From: Vicinamibacteria bacterium
GTDB taxonomy: Bacteria > Acidobacteriota > Vicinamibacteria > Vicinamibacterales > UBA8438
Assembly: GCA_022820825.1 (NCBI GenBank)
Contig: JAJEEU010000023.1
Span: 1-33,457, forward strand
Reading direction: 5' to 3'
Length of the DNA: 33,457 nucleotides
Shown here: piece by piece, positions 11,570 to 20,519 of the stretch
Numbering within the stretch: position 1 is the first letter of the stretch
Layout: every line of letters begins with the position of its first letter
Position numbers and translations under genes: made by a program
Notes under the pieces: generated by a model
Databases searched by the model: none
Told to the model about the DNA's origin: nothing
Seen by the model: only the letters and a program-made list of their open reading frames with translations

Positions 11570-12361
11570 TCACACTGCTTCCTTCAAACACCGTTGTGCC
11601 CAGGTCTCGAGGTCGACCGGCGGCGCCACCTTGTCCTGACTGGTCACCACCACCTGCACGTCCCCGCGGCCGCAGGCGTCGAGCGCCTCGCGGCAGGTCA
11701 GCTCGGCCAGCTCCGGCACGTTGTTCACCCGGCTGAGGTGCATCAGCACGATGCAGCGCACGTCCGGCCCCAGCCCGCCGCGGACATATGCGGCCAGCGC
11801 CTCGTTCGACAGGTGCCCCGCGTCGCTGGCGATCCGGCTGCGGGTGGCGGCGTCGTACGGGCTGACGCGCAGCAGGTCCTCGGCGTGGTTCGATTCGATG
11901 ACCAGCACGCGGCAGCCGCGGAACAGCGCCGCCAGCTCCGCGGTGATCGCGCCGACGTCGGTAGCGAACCCGACCGCCCCCTCCGGCGTGTCGATGCGGA
12001 ACGCAACCGTCTCCGACGCGTCGTGGGGCACGACGCACGGCTCGAAGCGCAGGCCGCACAGCTCCAGCGGCCGCGACGGCGCCAGCTCCCGCCAGTCCTG
12101 CAATTCACTCACCCGCCACTCGCGCAGCGCGCCCGCCGTCGAATAGACCGGCAGGCCGTAGCGCCGCGAGAGCAATCGCGCGCCGCGCGTGTGGTCCCCG
12201 TGCGCGTGCGTGACGACGATGGCGTGCAGCGCGCCCGGCTCGACGCCCACATGCTCCAGCCGCCGGCAGAGATCGCGGCAGCTCAGCCCGGCGTCGACCA
12301 GCGCGTGGGCGTTGCCATGCGAGAGCAGCGTCGCGTTGCCGCCGCTGCCGCTGCCGAGCAC
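11570..12361 (-). CDS. MBL-fold metallohydrolase, WalJ/YycJ-like
   Basis: A metallo-beta-lactamase-fold hydrolase of the WalJ/YycJ (VicX) group, members of which are nucleases or phosphodiesterases. Visible are GSGSGGNATLL at the N-terminus, the metal-binding HAHGDH (VVTHAHGDHTRGA), VIESNHAED and GHLSNEALA. Length (263 aa from GTG) fits. The start is uncertain. GTG at 12361 would cut off the first beta strand, while the family-typical N-terminus (AVRLTVLGSGSGGN) is encoded upstream, where only an ATC at 12379, 7 nt after GGAGGG, precedes the in-frame stop. It directly follows the M16 peptidase gene, whose TAG touches that Shine-Dalgarno. Substrate unknown. Confidence 0.88.
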   Translation of the reverse strand: MLGSGSGGNATLLSHGNAHALVDAGLSCRDLCRRLEHVGVEPGALHAIVVTHAHGDHTRGARLLSRRYGLPVYSTAGALREWRVSELQDWRELAPSRPLELCGLRFEPCVVPHDASETVAFRIDTPEGAVGFATDVGAITAELAALFRGCRVLVIESNHAEDLLRVSPYDAATRSRIASDAGHLSNEALAAYVRGGLGPDVRCIVLMHLSRVNNVPELAELTCREALDACGRGDVQVVVTSQDKVAPPVDLETWAQRCLKEAV

Positions 12362-12391
12362 CGTCAGTCGAACCGCGATTGCCGAGCCCTC

Positions 12392-13648
12392 CTACAGTGC
12401 CAGTTGATCGGCGCTCGGGGCCAGCCCGCCGTCCGGGCCGAGCACCGTCGCCGCGAGGTTGCCGTTCGAAAACAGGTCCGCCGCTACCCGCTGCACGTCA
12501 TCGGCAGTGATGGCGTCGACGCGGGCGAGGATCTCCGACAGTTCGAACTGCCGGCCGAAGTAGATCTCCGAGCGGGCCAGTTGCGCCATCCGGCTCGCCG
12601 TGCTTTCCAGCCCGAGCACCATGTTGCCCTTGAGGTGGTCCCTGGCGCGCTGCAGCTCATCCGCCGGTATCTGCTCGCGCGCGAGCAGCCGCATCTCCGC
12701 CACGACCAGGTCGATGACCTCGCGCACCGATGCCGCGGCGCAGCCGACGTACACCATCAGCATCCCGGTGTCGCGGTACGACTCCAGGCCGCTGCTCACC
12801 GAGTAGGCCAGGCCCCGCTTCTCGCGGATGTTCTGAAAGAGGCGCGAGCTCATCGAGCCGCCCAGCACGGTGTTGAGCACGTAGCTCGGGTAGCGGTCCT
12901 CGTGCGTCTGCGGGTAGGCGCGCGTGCCGATACAGATGTGGCTCTGCTCGATCGGCTTCGAGCGCACCGTCAGGCGCGGGCGCGCGGCGGGCGGCGTATC
13001 GCCTGCCGGCTCGGCGCGGGCCGGCAGGCCGCCGAACGACTCGCCGACGAGGTCCCGCAGCGCCCCGTGGTCGACGTTGCCGGCCGCCGCGACGACCAGG
13101 TTGCCCGCCACGTACGACCGGCCGAAGAAGGCGCGCAGCGACTCGCTCGTGATGGCCGCCACCGACGCCGGCGACCCCAGGATGGAGCGCCCGAGCGGAT
13201 GACCGGGCCAGAAGCCGCGCGTGAACAGCTCGTGCACCAGGTCGTCAGGCGTATCCTCGACCATCTTGATCTCTTCGAGGATGACCTGCGCCTCGCGCTG
13301 CACGTCCTCGGCGCGGAACGCCGGCCGCAGCAGCAGGTCCGAGAGCAGGTCCACGGCGCGCGGCAGGTGCTCGTCCAGCACCTTGATGTAGTAGCTGGCG
13401 CACTCCTTGGCGGTGAACGCGTCGAGCTGCCCGCCCATCGAGTCGACCTGCTGCGCGATGGCCTCGGCGCTGCGCGTGGTTGTCCCCTTGAAGAGCATGT
13501 GCTCGGTGAAGTGCGCGATGCCGGCGTCGGCCTCCCCTTCGTGCCGCGAGCCGTGCGTCAGCCACGCGCCGAGGCTGACCGAGCGCACGTCGGGCATCGA
13601 TTCGGTCAGCAGCGTCAGGCCGTTGTCGAAGACGTGGCGTCGGATCAT
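12392..13648 (-). CDS. M16-family zinc metallopeptidase (processing-peptidase-like)
   Basis: A 418-aa pitrilysin/M16B-family peptidase. The inverted zinc motif HxxEH is at residues 46-50 (HFTEH), with the distal ligand Glu126 exactly 76 residues after His50 in REAQVILEEIKM. The MLFKGT sequence after the motif is characteristic of the mitochondrial-processing-peptidase-like bacterial group (YmxG type). The C-terminal half contains the RGLAYSVSSGLESY block. ATG 13648 was preferred over the GTG one codon upstream; no clear ribosome-binding site is seen. It is co-oriented with the downstream MBL gene (short gap) and divergent from rlmN. The physiological substrate is not deducible. Confidence 0.94.
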   Translation of the reverse strand: MIRRHVFDNGLTLLTESMPDVRSVSLGAWLTHGSRHEGEADAGIAHFTEHMLFKGTTTRSAEAIAQQVDSMGGQLDAFTAKECASYYIKVLDEHLPRAVDLLSDLLLRPAFRAEDVQREAQVILEEIKMVEDTPDDLVHELFTRGFWPGHPLGRSILGSPASVAAITSESLRAFFGRSYVAGNLVVAAAGNVDHGALRDLVGESFGGLPARAEPAGDTPPAARPRLTVRSKPIEQSHICIGTRAYPQTHEDRYPSYVLNTVLGGSMSSRLFQNIREKRGLAYSVSSGLESYRDTGMLMVYVGCAAASVREVIDLVVAEMRLLAREQIPADELQRARDHLKGNMVLGLESTASRMAQLARSEIYFGRQFELSEILARVDAITADDVQRVAADLFSNGNLAATVLGPDGGLAPSADQLAL

Positions 13649-13750
13649 CACCGAGAGAGCGGTCCGGGGCGGGCCCCTGCGGCGCCCCGTTTACCGGCCG
13701 GCCGGCGCGCCGTCATGCGCATGTTAACATCCGGCCCGCCGAACGCGCCG

Positions 13751-14803
<1,053 letters not shown>

Positions 14804-14824
14804 TGCCGGCCGCCTGCCCTCGCT

Positions 14825-15262
14825 TCAGTAGGCGACGTGGTCCGCCAGGTGCGTCCAGTCGGTGAACACGTCCAGGGCGCCGTCGCACGGGAGGTGGACC
14901 ATCGGCAGCTCCCGCGCGCCCAGAGGCCTGGCGAACTCTTCGTAAATATGCTCGTCACGGAACTCGATGCCGGCGGCGTCGTGGCGGTTGACGGCAAAGT
15001 AGACCCGGCCGATGCGCGACCAGTAGATGGCGCCCAGGCACATCGGGCACGGCTCGCAGCTCGAGTAGATCTCGCAGCCCGACAGGTCGTACGTCTCCAG
15101 CAGGCGGCTGGCGTTCCGGATGGCGACGACCTCGGCGTGGGCCGTGGGGTCGTTCGACCGCAGGACCTCGTTCCAGCCTTCCCCGACGATGGCGCCGTCC
15201 TTGACGATCACGGCCCCGAACGGCCCGCCACGCCTCAACTCCATACCCTCCGTGAGAGCCAC
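14825..15262 (-). CDS. guaD: Guanine deaminase (cytidine-deaminase fold), 5' end apparently frameshifted
   Basis: A cytidine-deaminase-superfamily enzyme closest to Bacillus GuaD, which converts guanine to xanthine in purine salvage. The zinc site is intact: His42-Ala-Glu44 (TAHAEV) and Cys72/Cys75 (PCPMC), with GGPFGAVIVKDG and SNDPTAHAE nearly identical to the family. The 145-aa frame starts at GTG 15262, missing the first helix. That helix (ATG at 15294, reading MTNAAHMQRAV) is encoded immediately upstream in a different frame. Removing two bases in GTGTGG would join them. Either a real 2-nt insertion, an assembly error, or a genuine short start explains this. Convergent with rlmN. Confidence 0.88.
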   Translation of the reverse strand: MALTEGMELRRGGPFGAVIVKDGAIVGEGWNEVLRSNDPTAHAEVVAIRNASRLLETYDLSGCEIYSSCEPCPMCLGAIYWSRIGRVYFAVNRHDAAGIEFRDEHIYEEFARPLGARELPMVHLPCDGALDVFTDWTHLADHVAY

Positions 15263-15488
15263 ACGGCCCGCTGCATGTGCGCTGCGTTCGTCATTTTTCC
15301 GACATCCCGACGCCGCCCGCCACTACCGATTGCCGGCTTCATGCCAGGGTGTGCCGCGGCATTCGTGAATGTTGTGACTCTGCCGGGGAACGAAAAGATC
15401 CCGCGCCGAGGAACCGGTTCCGGCGGGTCCTGTCACCGGGCGGTCCGGCGCCACCCGCCGGGGCATCACGGTGCGACATTCATGGCGC
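15263..15488. other. Intergenic region upstream of guaD with palindromes
   Basis: This 226-bp stretch carries no supported gene apart from the displaced guaD 5' end (15263-15294). It contains a perfect 12-bp palindrome GGAACCGGTTCC at 15410-15421 and an interrupted inverted repeat CATTC-GT-GAATG at 15360-15371. Both lie upstream of guaD on the minus strand and could be operator sites. I see no convincing -35/-10 pair. Confidence 0.4.
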
Positions 15489-15944
15489 CTAATGTCGCTC
15501 GGGCCACTTCAGGATCTCGACGTCGGCCATATCCTTGGCCCGGCCCGTGGCGCGCTTGTTGGCGAGCAGCGCGGCCCGTCCCAGGAAGGGCACATCGATC
15601 TCTCCGACGCGGTGGATAGATCTGGCCGCCCACGCCTCACCAAAGTCAACGCCGGTGATGGAAGTCAAGACGTCAATACGCCGGGGTGGCTCTCCCATTT
15701 GGAACACCATCTCCGGTGCCGTCAGGTCCGCCTGCGACAGGCCCAGCGCCTGCACCGGCGCGCCGAACGCAATCAAGGCCTCCCAGACCCGCTTGGCATT
15801 CTCTTCATCTGGTTGGATCCAGACATCGAGATCGCCCGTGGCGCGTGGGACACCGTGCGCCGCCATGGCGTGGGCGCCGACCACCAGAAACCGGGCGTCG
15901 GCCCGCGCCAGCGCGGCCAACAGATCGAGGAAGTCGGGATTCAA
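15489..15944 (-). CDS. Minimal nucleotidyltransferase (DUF6036/AbiEii-like), putative toxin or effector of a two-gene cassette
   Basis: A 151-aa protein with a pol-beta-type nucleotidyltransferase core: VVGAHAMAAHGVPRATGDLDVWI supplies Asp38 and Asp40, RIDVL supplies Asp91, and the C-terminal KRATGRAKDMADVEIL is the usual family tail. No extra domain is present. I chose TTG 15944 (LNPDFLDLL) because its TTGA overlaps the stop of the upstream 85-aa gene by 4 bp. The longer frame upstream is a shadow of that gene. Related stand-alone nucleotidyltransferases occur in toxin-antitoxin and abortive-infection pairs (MNT/HEPN, AbiE). The partner here is neither HEPN nor a recognised AbiEi, so the activity (NMP transfer to RNA or protein) is inference. 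Confidence 0.82.
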   Translation of the reverse strand: MNPDFLDLLAALARADARFLVVGAHAMAAHGVPRATGDLDVWIQPDEENAKRVWEALIAFGAPVQALGLSQADLTAPEMVFQMGEPPRRIDVLTSITGVDFGEAWAARSIHRVGEIDVPFLGRAALLANKRATGRAKDMADVEILKWPERH

Positions 15945-16198
15945 CGTTCCGGAGCGGGCTGCCCCTGGGGCTTTCGGATGACGCGCCCAGGCATCCGATC
16001 CCTTGTGTATTCCGGTATGCACCGGCCGGCCGACGCCCAGGCGTCTACGGCCAGCGGCCACATCATTGCGATGCGCTCGGCGGGCGTCGTACAACCGCTC
16101 AGATCGTCGCCGGGCTCCGCGCCCAAAGGAAACACCGCCAACGGCCAGGATCCGCGCGCCCGCCGTCTCCCGTCCGTCGGGTCGTCATCTGGACGCAT
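15941..16198 (-). CDS. Small protein of unknown function, partner of the nucleotidyltransferase
   Basis: An 85-aa protein with a variable charged N-terminus (MRPDDDPTDGRRRARG) and a compact core TTPAERIAMMWPLAVDAWASAG followed by IPEYTRDRMPGRVIR. I do not recognise a named domain. The AERIAMMWPLxxDAWA pattern resembles short hypothetical proteins that I recall upstream of nucleotidyltransferase genes, but this is memory, not a search. It starts 8 bp after the mtaB stop. TATAAT ends 7 nt before its ATG, so it may be read from its own leaderless transcript. Its stop overlaps the nucleotidyltransferase start (TTGA). Size and position suggest an antitoxin-like regulator. Confidence 0.72.
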   Translation of the reverse strand: MRPDDDPTDGRRRARGSWPLAVFPLGAEPGDDLSGCTTPAERIAMMWPLAVDAWASAGRCIPEYTRDRMPGRVIRKPQGQPAPER

Positions 16199-16205
16199 GT
16201 GCTTG

Positions 16206-16211
16206 ATTATA
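16206..16211 (-). promoter_or_regulatory. Perfect -10 box (TATAAT) before the small-protein/nucleotidyltransferase cassette
   Basis: TATAAT on the minus strand at 16211-16206 is followed by 7 nt (CAAGCAC) and the ATG of the 85-aa gene, so transcription would begin at or next to the start codon (leaderless mRNA). The hexamer overlaps the end of mtaB: the last codons are TTA (Leu) and TAA (stop), both unusual in this GC-rich sequence, which argues for selection of the promoter. No good -35 is seen at 16-18 nt. Confidence 0.55.
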
Positions 16212-17523
16212 ACGGACTTGGCGCGGTGTCGGGCGTGGCGAAATCACCATTGACGCGCCCGACTACGACTCCAGTGACAGACTCGCCCGCACCAGTGATG
16301 CGCACCCGGACGCGGCGGTTGTCGGGCAGGCCCTCGGGCACCCTCACCTTGAGGTAGTTGTCGGTCACCACCACGGCGCCGCCTTCCGTCGTAAGGCCGG
16401 AGCGGACCTTTCCGAGCTGTGAAGCCCGAAACGTCGCGGACAGTTCCGCACCCACGGCCCGCACGCCGCGGCCGCGCTCGCGGATGACCGGTCCCTGGAC
16501 CTTGTCCGGCAGCCGCGTCGCGTCGGTGCCCGGACGGTCCGAGTACGGGAAGACGTGCAGGTAGGTCAACGGGCTCTCGCGCAGGTACGCCAGGTTGGCG
16601 TCGGCGTCGGCGGCCGTTTCGCCCGGAAAGCCGACGATCACGTCAGATCCGATCGCCGCGTCCGGCAGCCGCTCGCGCACGTCGGACACCAGCCCGCGGT
16701 AGTAGTCGCTGGTGTACGGCCGCCGCATCAGCCGCAGCACGGCGTCGCTGGCATGCTGCAGCGGCAGGTGGAAGTGCGGCGCGAACCGTCCGCTGCGGGC
16801 CACCAGGTCGACGACCGCCGGGCCGCAGTCCATCGGCTCCAGCGAGCTGAGCCGGAACAGCAGCGCCGACGGATGCGCGTCGAGCATCCGCAAGAGGCCG
16901 ATGAGGCTCTGCCGCGGCTCGAGGTCGCGGCCGTACGACCCGAGGTGCACGCCCGTGACTGCCGCCTCCTGGAAGCCGGCCGCAGCCACCGCGTCGAGCT
17001 CGGCCGACACGCGCTCCAGCGGCAGGCTGCGGCCGGCGCCGCGCGTCGAGGGAATGATGCAGTAGGCGCAGGTCTGGTCGCAGCCGGTCTGCACGCGAAG
17101 GGTGTAACCGGTCCGCCCACCCGTGCCCGGCCGGATCGCGTCGCCGCAGGCGCCCTCGCCGCCGCCGAACCGCTCGGCCGTCGTGAGTTCCGCCGCCAGC
17201 CGCAGCCGCTCGGTTAGCCGCTCCTTGTCGCGGTTGTCGACGATGTCCGACACCCCCGGCAGCGCGGCCACCGCGGCGCCGTCCCGCGACGCGTAGCAGC
17301 CGGTCGCGACGATCCGCGCCGCCGGGTTCGTCCGGGCGATGCGCCGGATGGTCTGCCGTGCGCCGTGGTCGGCGGTGGCCGTCACGGAGCAGGTGTTCAC
17401 GACGACCAGCTCGGCTTCTCCCGGCGGCACCGGCTGGCCACCCGCCGCGCGCAACTGCCGCTCGATGTCGACGGAGTCCGCCTGGTTGACGCGGCAGCCG
17501 AAGGTGACGACGGCATACTTCAT
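16207..17523 (-). CDS. mtaB: tRNA t6A37 methylthiotransferase MtaB
   Basis: A 438-aa radical-SAM methylthiotransferase of the MiaB/RimO family that converts t6A37 to ms2t6A37 in ANN-decoding tRNAs. The N-terminal UPF0004 domain has its three cluster cysteines (FGCRVNQ, VNTCSVT, ATGCYAS). The radical-SAM cysteines are C148, C152 and C155 (CDQTCAYC). A C-terminal TRAM domain is present. FGCRVNQADS and TADHGARQTIRR favour MtaB over MiaB. The start MKYAVVTFGC at 17523 is the family start; the longer upstream frame is unsupported. A weak TACTTT hexamer 7 nt before this ATG could give a leaderless transcript. Divergent from the regulator gene. Confidence 0.93.
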   Translation of the reverse strand: MKYAVVTFGCRVNQADSVDIERQLRAAGGQPVPPGEAELVVVNTCSVTATADHGARQTIRRIARTNPAARIVATGCYASRDGAAVAALPGVSDIVDNRDKERLTERLRLAAELTTAERFGGGEGACGDAIRPGTGGRTGYTLRVQTGCDQTCAYCIIPSTRGAGRSLPLERVSAELDAVAAAGFQEAAVTGVHLGSYGRDLEPRQSLIGLLRMLDAHPSALLFRLSSLEPMDCGPAVVDLVARSGRFAPHFHLPLQHASDAVLRLMRRPYTSDYYRGLVSDVRERLPDAAIGSDVIVGFPGETAADADANLAYLRESPLTYLHVFPYSDRPGTDATRLPDKVQGPVIRERGRGVRAVGAELSATFRASQLGKVRSGLTTEGGAVVVTDNYLKVRVPEGLPDNRRVRVRITGAGESVTGVVVGRVNGDFATPDTAPSPL

Positions 17524-17609
17524 GGGGTAGAAAGTACTAGCGCACCGCCCACAGGATAGTCGAATGCCCGGCCTGACGTGTTCACTCACGCACTCGCGGA
17601 GGAGTTGCC

Positions 17610-20480
17610 GTGGAGCACCTTGCACAGGCCGACGCGGAGATCGCCCGCGGCCGCTTCCGGGCCGCGCTGGAGCACCTGGCGGAGCTGCAGCCGCGCCAGC
17701 GATCGCCGCATTACCTGCCCTACAACCTTTCCACCGCTGAAGCGCTGCAACTGACGGGACGGAACGCCCGCGCGCAGCGGCTGGCGGCCGCGGGACTGCG
17801 CGCGGCGGGGCGCACGCGCATGACGGACGCGCGCTCTCTCGCGATCCTGGCGCGCGCTGCGTTTGACAACGGGCACGTCGGGCGCAGCGCGCGGCTCTTT
17901 CAGAAAGCCCACGCAGCGGCGGAACGGGCGCAGGAGCCGGAGCTGGCAGCCACGATCCTGCTGGACACGCTGGCGACGGTCGCCGACTGGCTGCCCGCCG
18001 CTGACGCGGGCCTGGTCGTGACGCAATGTGAGCGCGCGGTGACCATTGCCGGACGCCCCCACGCCGGCGCGCGGCTTGGCATCGTCATCGCGGGGCGGCG
18101 GCTCCGGCAAGGCTTGCCGGATCAGGCCGCATCCGACCTGCATATGGCTGAAACGTTGCTGCGCGCCAGTCCGAATCTCTGGCTCGAAGGCCAATTGCAC
18201 GTTACCCGGGCGGCGTTGCACGCCTCGCAGCGGGACGCGCCCGCCGGCGCGCGGCAGGCGCGCAGGGCGCTGGCGTGCGGCAGAAAATCGGGCCACGCGG
18301 TCACGCTGGGCAACGCAAACGCGGAACTGGCGCACATCCACCTGACGGAAGGCCGCTTCCAGCGGGCCGCCGCACGTTGTCGGGACGGCCTGGAGCAGGC
18401 TTCGGGATTGTTCTCCGTTCGCCTGCGGCTGCTCAAACTGCTCGCGCAAGCCGAGCTCGCGCAAGGGCACTGGTCCGATTGCGACAAGCTGCTCGCTCGC
18501 ATCCGGCAGGCGCTGCCGCGTGATGCCGGCTTGCACCAGTCCCGGCATGACCTGGAGATGCTGGTAACGCAGGCCCGCCTGCGGCTTTCCCGGCGGGAGT
18601 GGCTGGCCGGGTTGTCAACCTGCGAGTCCGGCCTGGAAATCGCTGACGCGCGACATGACCGGCTCCATGCAGCGGTCCTGCGCGTCCTCGGCGCCGATGC
18701 GCTCATCGAGATGGAACGCCTGCAGGACGCGGCGGAGTGGATCGATCGGGCGGAGAGTCGACCGGACCGGTTGACGATTGCAGTCCGCGCGCAGATCGAG
18801 CGCGTCCGCGCCGCACTGTTGACCCGCACGGCTGGAGCAGAAAGGGGGCGGCGTCGATTCGACACCGCGCTGCGCGTATTGGCCGCCGAGGGTGACGCGG
18901 CGGCCCGGATGGATGCCGCTGCAAGCTATCTCCGCACGGTAGAGCCGGTGGACGAGCAACTGCACCGGGAGGTTCGGCTGCGTTCCGGCAGCCTTGCGCC
19001 GCTGGTGGAGCGCTCCGCAGCGGGCGCGGTGACACCCCGGCCGGCCTGCGGGCCGCCGGCGCGCGGCATGTGGCCCGTTCCGCTGGCGCACGCGGCGCCG
19101 CTGATCGATCTGGGAGAAAGGCCTGCTCTCCTTGCCCGGGAGCTGTTCCTCCTGCTCCGGGAATCCGGCTGCGCCGCCTCAATCGCCATTCTGCAACAGC
19201 AGGACGGGGGGACCGCCGCCGTGCGGGCCAACGCGGGATGCACCCCGGATGAGGCGCGGCGCCTGGCCCGGAAACGGAACAGCGCCGTCGTGATGCCGGC
19301 GGGCGGAACGCCCGGCCGCGCTCTGTCGGTGATCGTGGTGCCCCGTGAGGACACTCTTTCGCGCGCGGTTGTGCGCGACATCGAGACAGTGGTCCGCAGT
19401 GCCCGCACGCTCGCGTCGGTTTGTGCGCGCGAGCGCGCAAAGACCTCGCTCTGGTCGCCCGGGCTGGCGCCCACCCGTGACGACGGCGTCTTCGCATCCG
19501 AAAGCATGATCCGGCTGCTGGCGCGGGCGCGCCGCATCGCCGCAAGCGACGAGCCCGTGCTGATCGTGGGCGAGACCGGCACCGGAAAGGAGGTTTTCGC
19601 GCGCATCATTCACAAGCTCTCGCCGCGCGCGCACAAGGAATTCACCGCGTTCAATTGCTCCGAGGTGCCGGCGGGAATGGCGGAGAGCGTGCTCTTCGGC
19701 CATCGGAGCGGCGCCTACACCGGCGCGACGCAGAACTACGGAGGCGTCATTCGGGGAGCCGAAGGCGGGACGCTGCTGCTGGACGAGATTGCCGATCTGG
19801 AATCGTCCGTGCAACCGAAGCTGCTGCGCTTTCTCGACCGCGGCGACGTCCATCCGCTGGGGGAACAGAAGCCGGTACATGTAGACGTGCGGATCATTGC
19901 CGCAACGAACCGCGCCATCGACCAGCGGCTGCGCGACGGCAGGCTGCGCGAGGATCTGTACTTCCGGTTGAACATCATGCGGATCGATATCCCGCCGCTG
20001 CGCGAGCGGCGCGAGGAGATTCCCGTTCTGGTGCACCACTTCCTCCGGCGGTTCGGTGCGGCGCGCGGCATTCCACACCTGGCGGTCACGGACGAGGTCC
20101 TCGACGAGCTGCACAGGCATGACTGGCCCGGCAACGTCCGGCAACTCGAGAATCACGTCCGGCGGCTGGCGGCACTGGCGACCAGCGACATGGTGACCAG
20201 CAGTGGCCTGGCGGCGCCGGAAACCACTGGCGGCGGCGAGGGCGACGAGCCCGCAGCGGCCGGCGCGGCCGCGCGGGCACCGGACGAGCTCCGGGTGCGC
20301 ACCGACCAACCGCTTGCGGAAGCCGTCGCGGAGGTCGAGCAGGCCCTGATCCGCCGCGCGCTCGCGGAGGCCGGCGGCAACGCTTCGTCCGCGGCGCGCC
20401 GGCTCGGTGTCTCGAGACGGGGGCTGCAACTCAAGCGCAAGCGGCTCGGAATCGGTGAATTCGACGTTCCGAACGCGTAG
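17610..20480 (+). CDS. Sigma-54-interacting AAA+ transcriptional activator with TPR-like N-terminus and Fis-type HTH
   Basis: A 956-aa bacterial enhancer-binding protein. Residues ~1-430 are Ala/Arg/Leu-rich paired helices resembling TPR repeats (for example RLFQKAHAAAERAQEPELAATIL). About 500-610 may be a GAF-like sensor (CAASIAILQQQDGG...ALSVIVVP). The AAA+ domain has Walker A GETGTGKE at ~653, the loop-1 motif GAYTGA at 701-706 (normally GAFTGA), Walker B TLLLDEIAD and REDLYFRLN. The C-terminus is a Fis-type helix-turn-helix (NASSAARRLGVSRRGLQLKRKRL). There is no receiver domain, so it is probably controlled by ligand or protein binding. GTG 17610 follows GGAGGAG by 5 nt. It lies 39 bp before the secreted-protein/quinoprotein pair, a plausible target. 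Confidence 0.93.
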   Translation: MEHLAQADAEIARGRFRAALEHLAELQPRQRSPHYLPYNLSTAEALQLTGRNARAQRLAAAGLRAAGRTRMTDARSLAILARAAFDNGHVGRSARLFQKAHAAAERAQEPELAATILLDTLATVADWLPAADAGLVVTQCERAVTIAGRPHAGARLGIVIAGRRLRQGLPDQAASDLHMAETLLRASPNLWLEGQLHVTRAALHASQRDAPAGARQARRALACGRKSGHAVTLGNANAELAHIHLTEGRFQRAAARCRDGLEQASGLFSVRLRLLKLLAQAELAQGHWSDCDKLLARIRQALPRDAGLHQSRHDLEMLVTQARLRLSRREWLAGLSTCESGLEIADARHDRLHAAVLRVLGADALIEMERLQDAAEWIDRAESRPDRLTIAVRAQIERVRAALLTRTAGAERGRRRFDTALRVLAAEGDAAARMDAAASYLRTVEPVDEQLHREVRLRSGSLAPLVERSAAGAVTPRPACGPPARGMWPVPLAHAAPLIDLGERPALLARELFLLLRESGCAASIAILQQQDGGTAAVRANAGCTPDEARRLARKRNSAVVMPAGGTPGRALSVIVVPREDTLSRAVVRDIETVVRSARTLASVCARERAKTSLWSPGLAPTRDDGVFASESMIRLLARARRIAASDEPVLIVGETGTGKEVFARIIHKLSPRAHKEFTAFNCSEVPAGMAESVLFGHRSGAYTGATQNYGGVIRGAEGGTLLLDEIADLESSVQPKLLRFLDRGDVHPLGEQKPVHVDVRIIAATNRAIDQRLRDGRLREDLYFRLNIMRIDIPPLRERREEIPVLVHHFLRRFGAARGIPHLAVTDEVLDELHRHDWPGNVRQLENHVRRLAALATSDMVTSSGLAAPETTGGGEGDEPAAAGAAARAPDELRVRTDQPLAEAVAEVEQALIRRALAEAGGNASSAARRLGVSRRGLQLKRKRLGIGEFDVPNA

Positions 20481-20519
20481 ACTAGGGGCCACGGTGCCAC
20501 GATCCGGGGAGATGAGCCG

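Noticed and set aside
11426..13750. Open frame extending rlmN far upstream, antisense to the M16 and MBL genes
   Set aside because: Only the part after 13715-13751 resembles RlmN; the rest is shadow over well-supported minus-strand genes and the repeat.
20481..20519. Sigma-54 -24/-12 promoter between the regulator and the secreted-protein gene
   Set aside because: A TGGCAC occurs only on the opposite strand and is not followed by TTGC at the right spacing.
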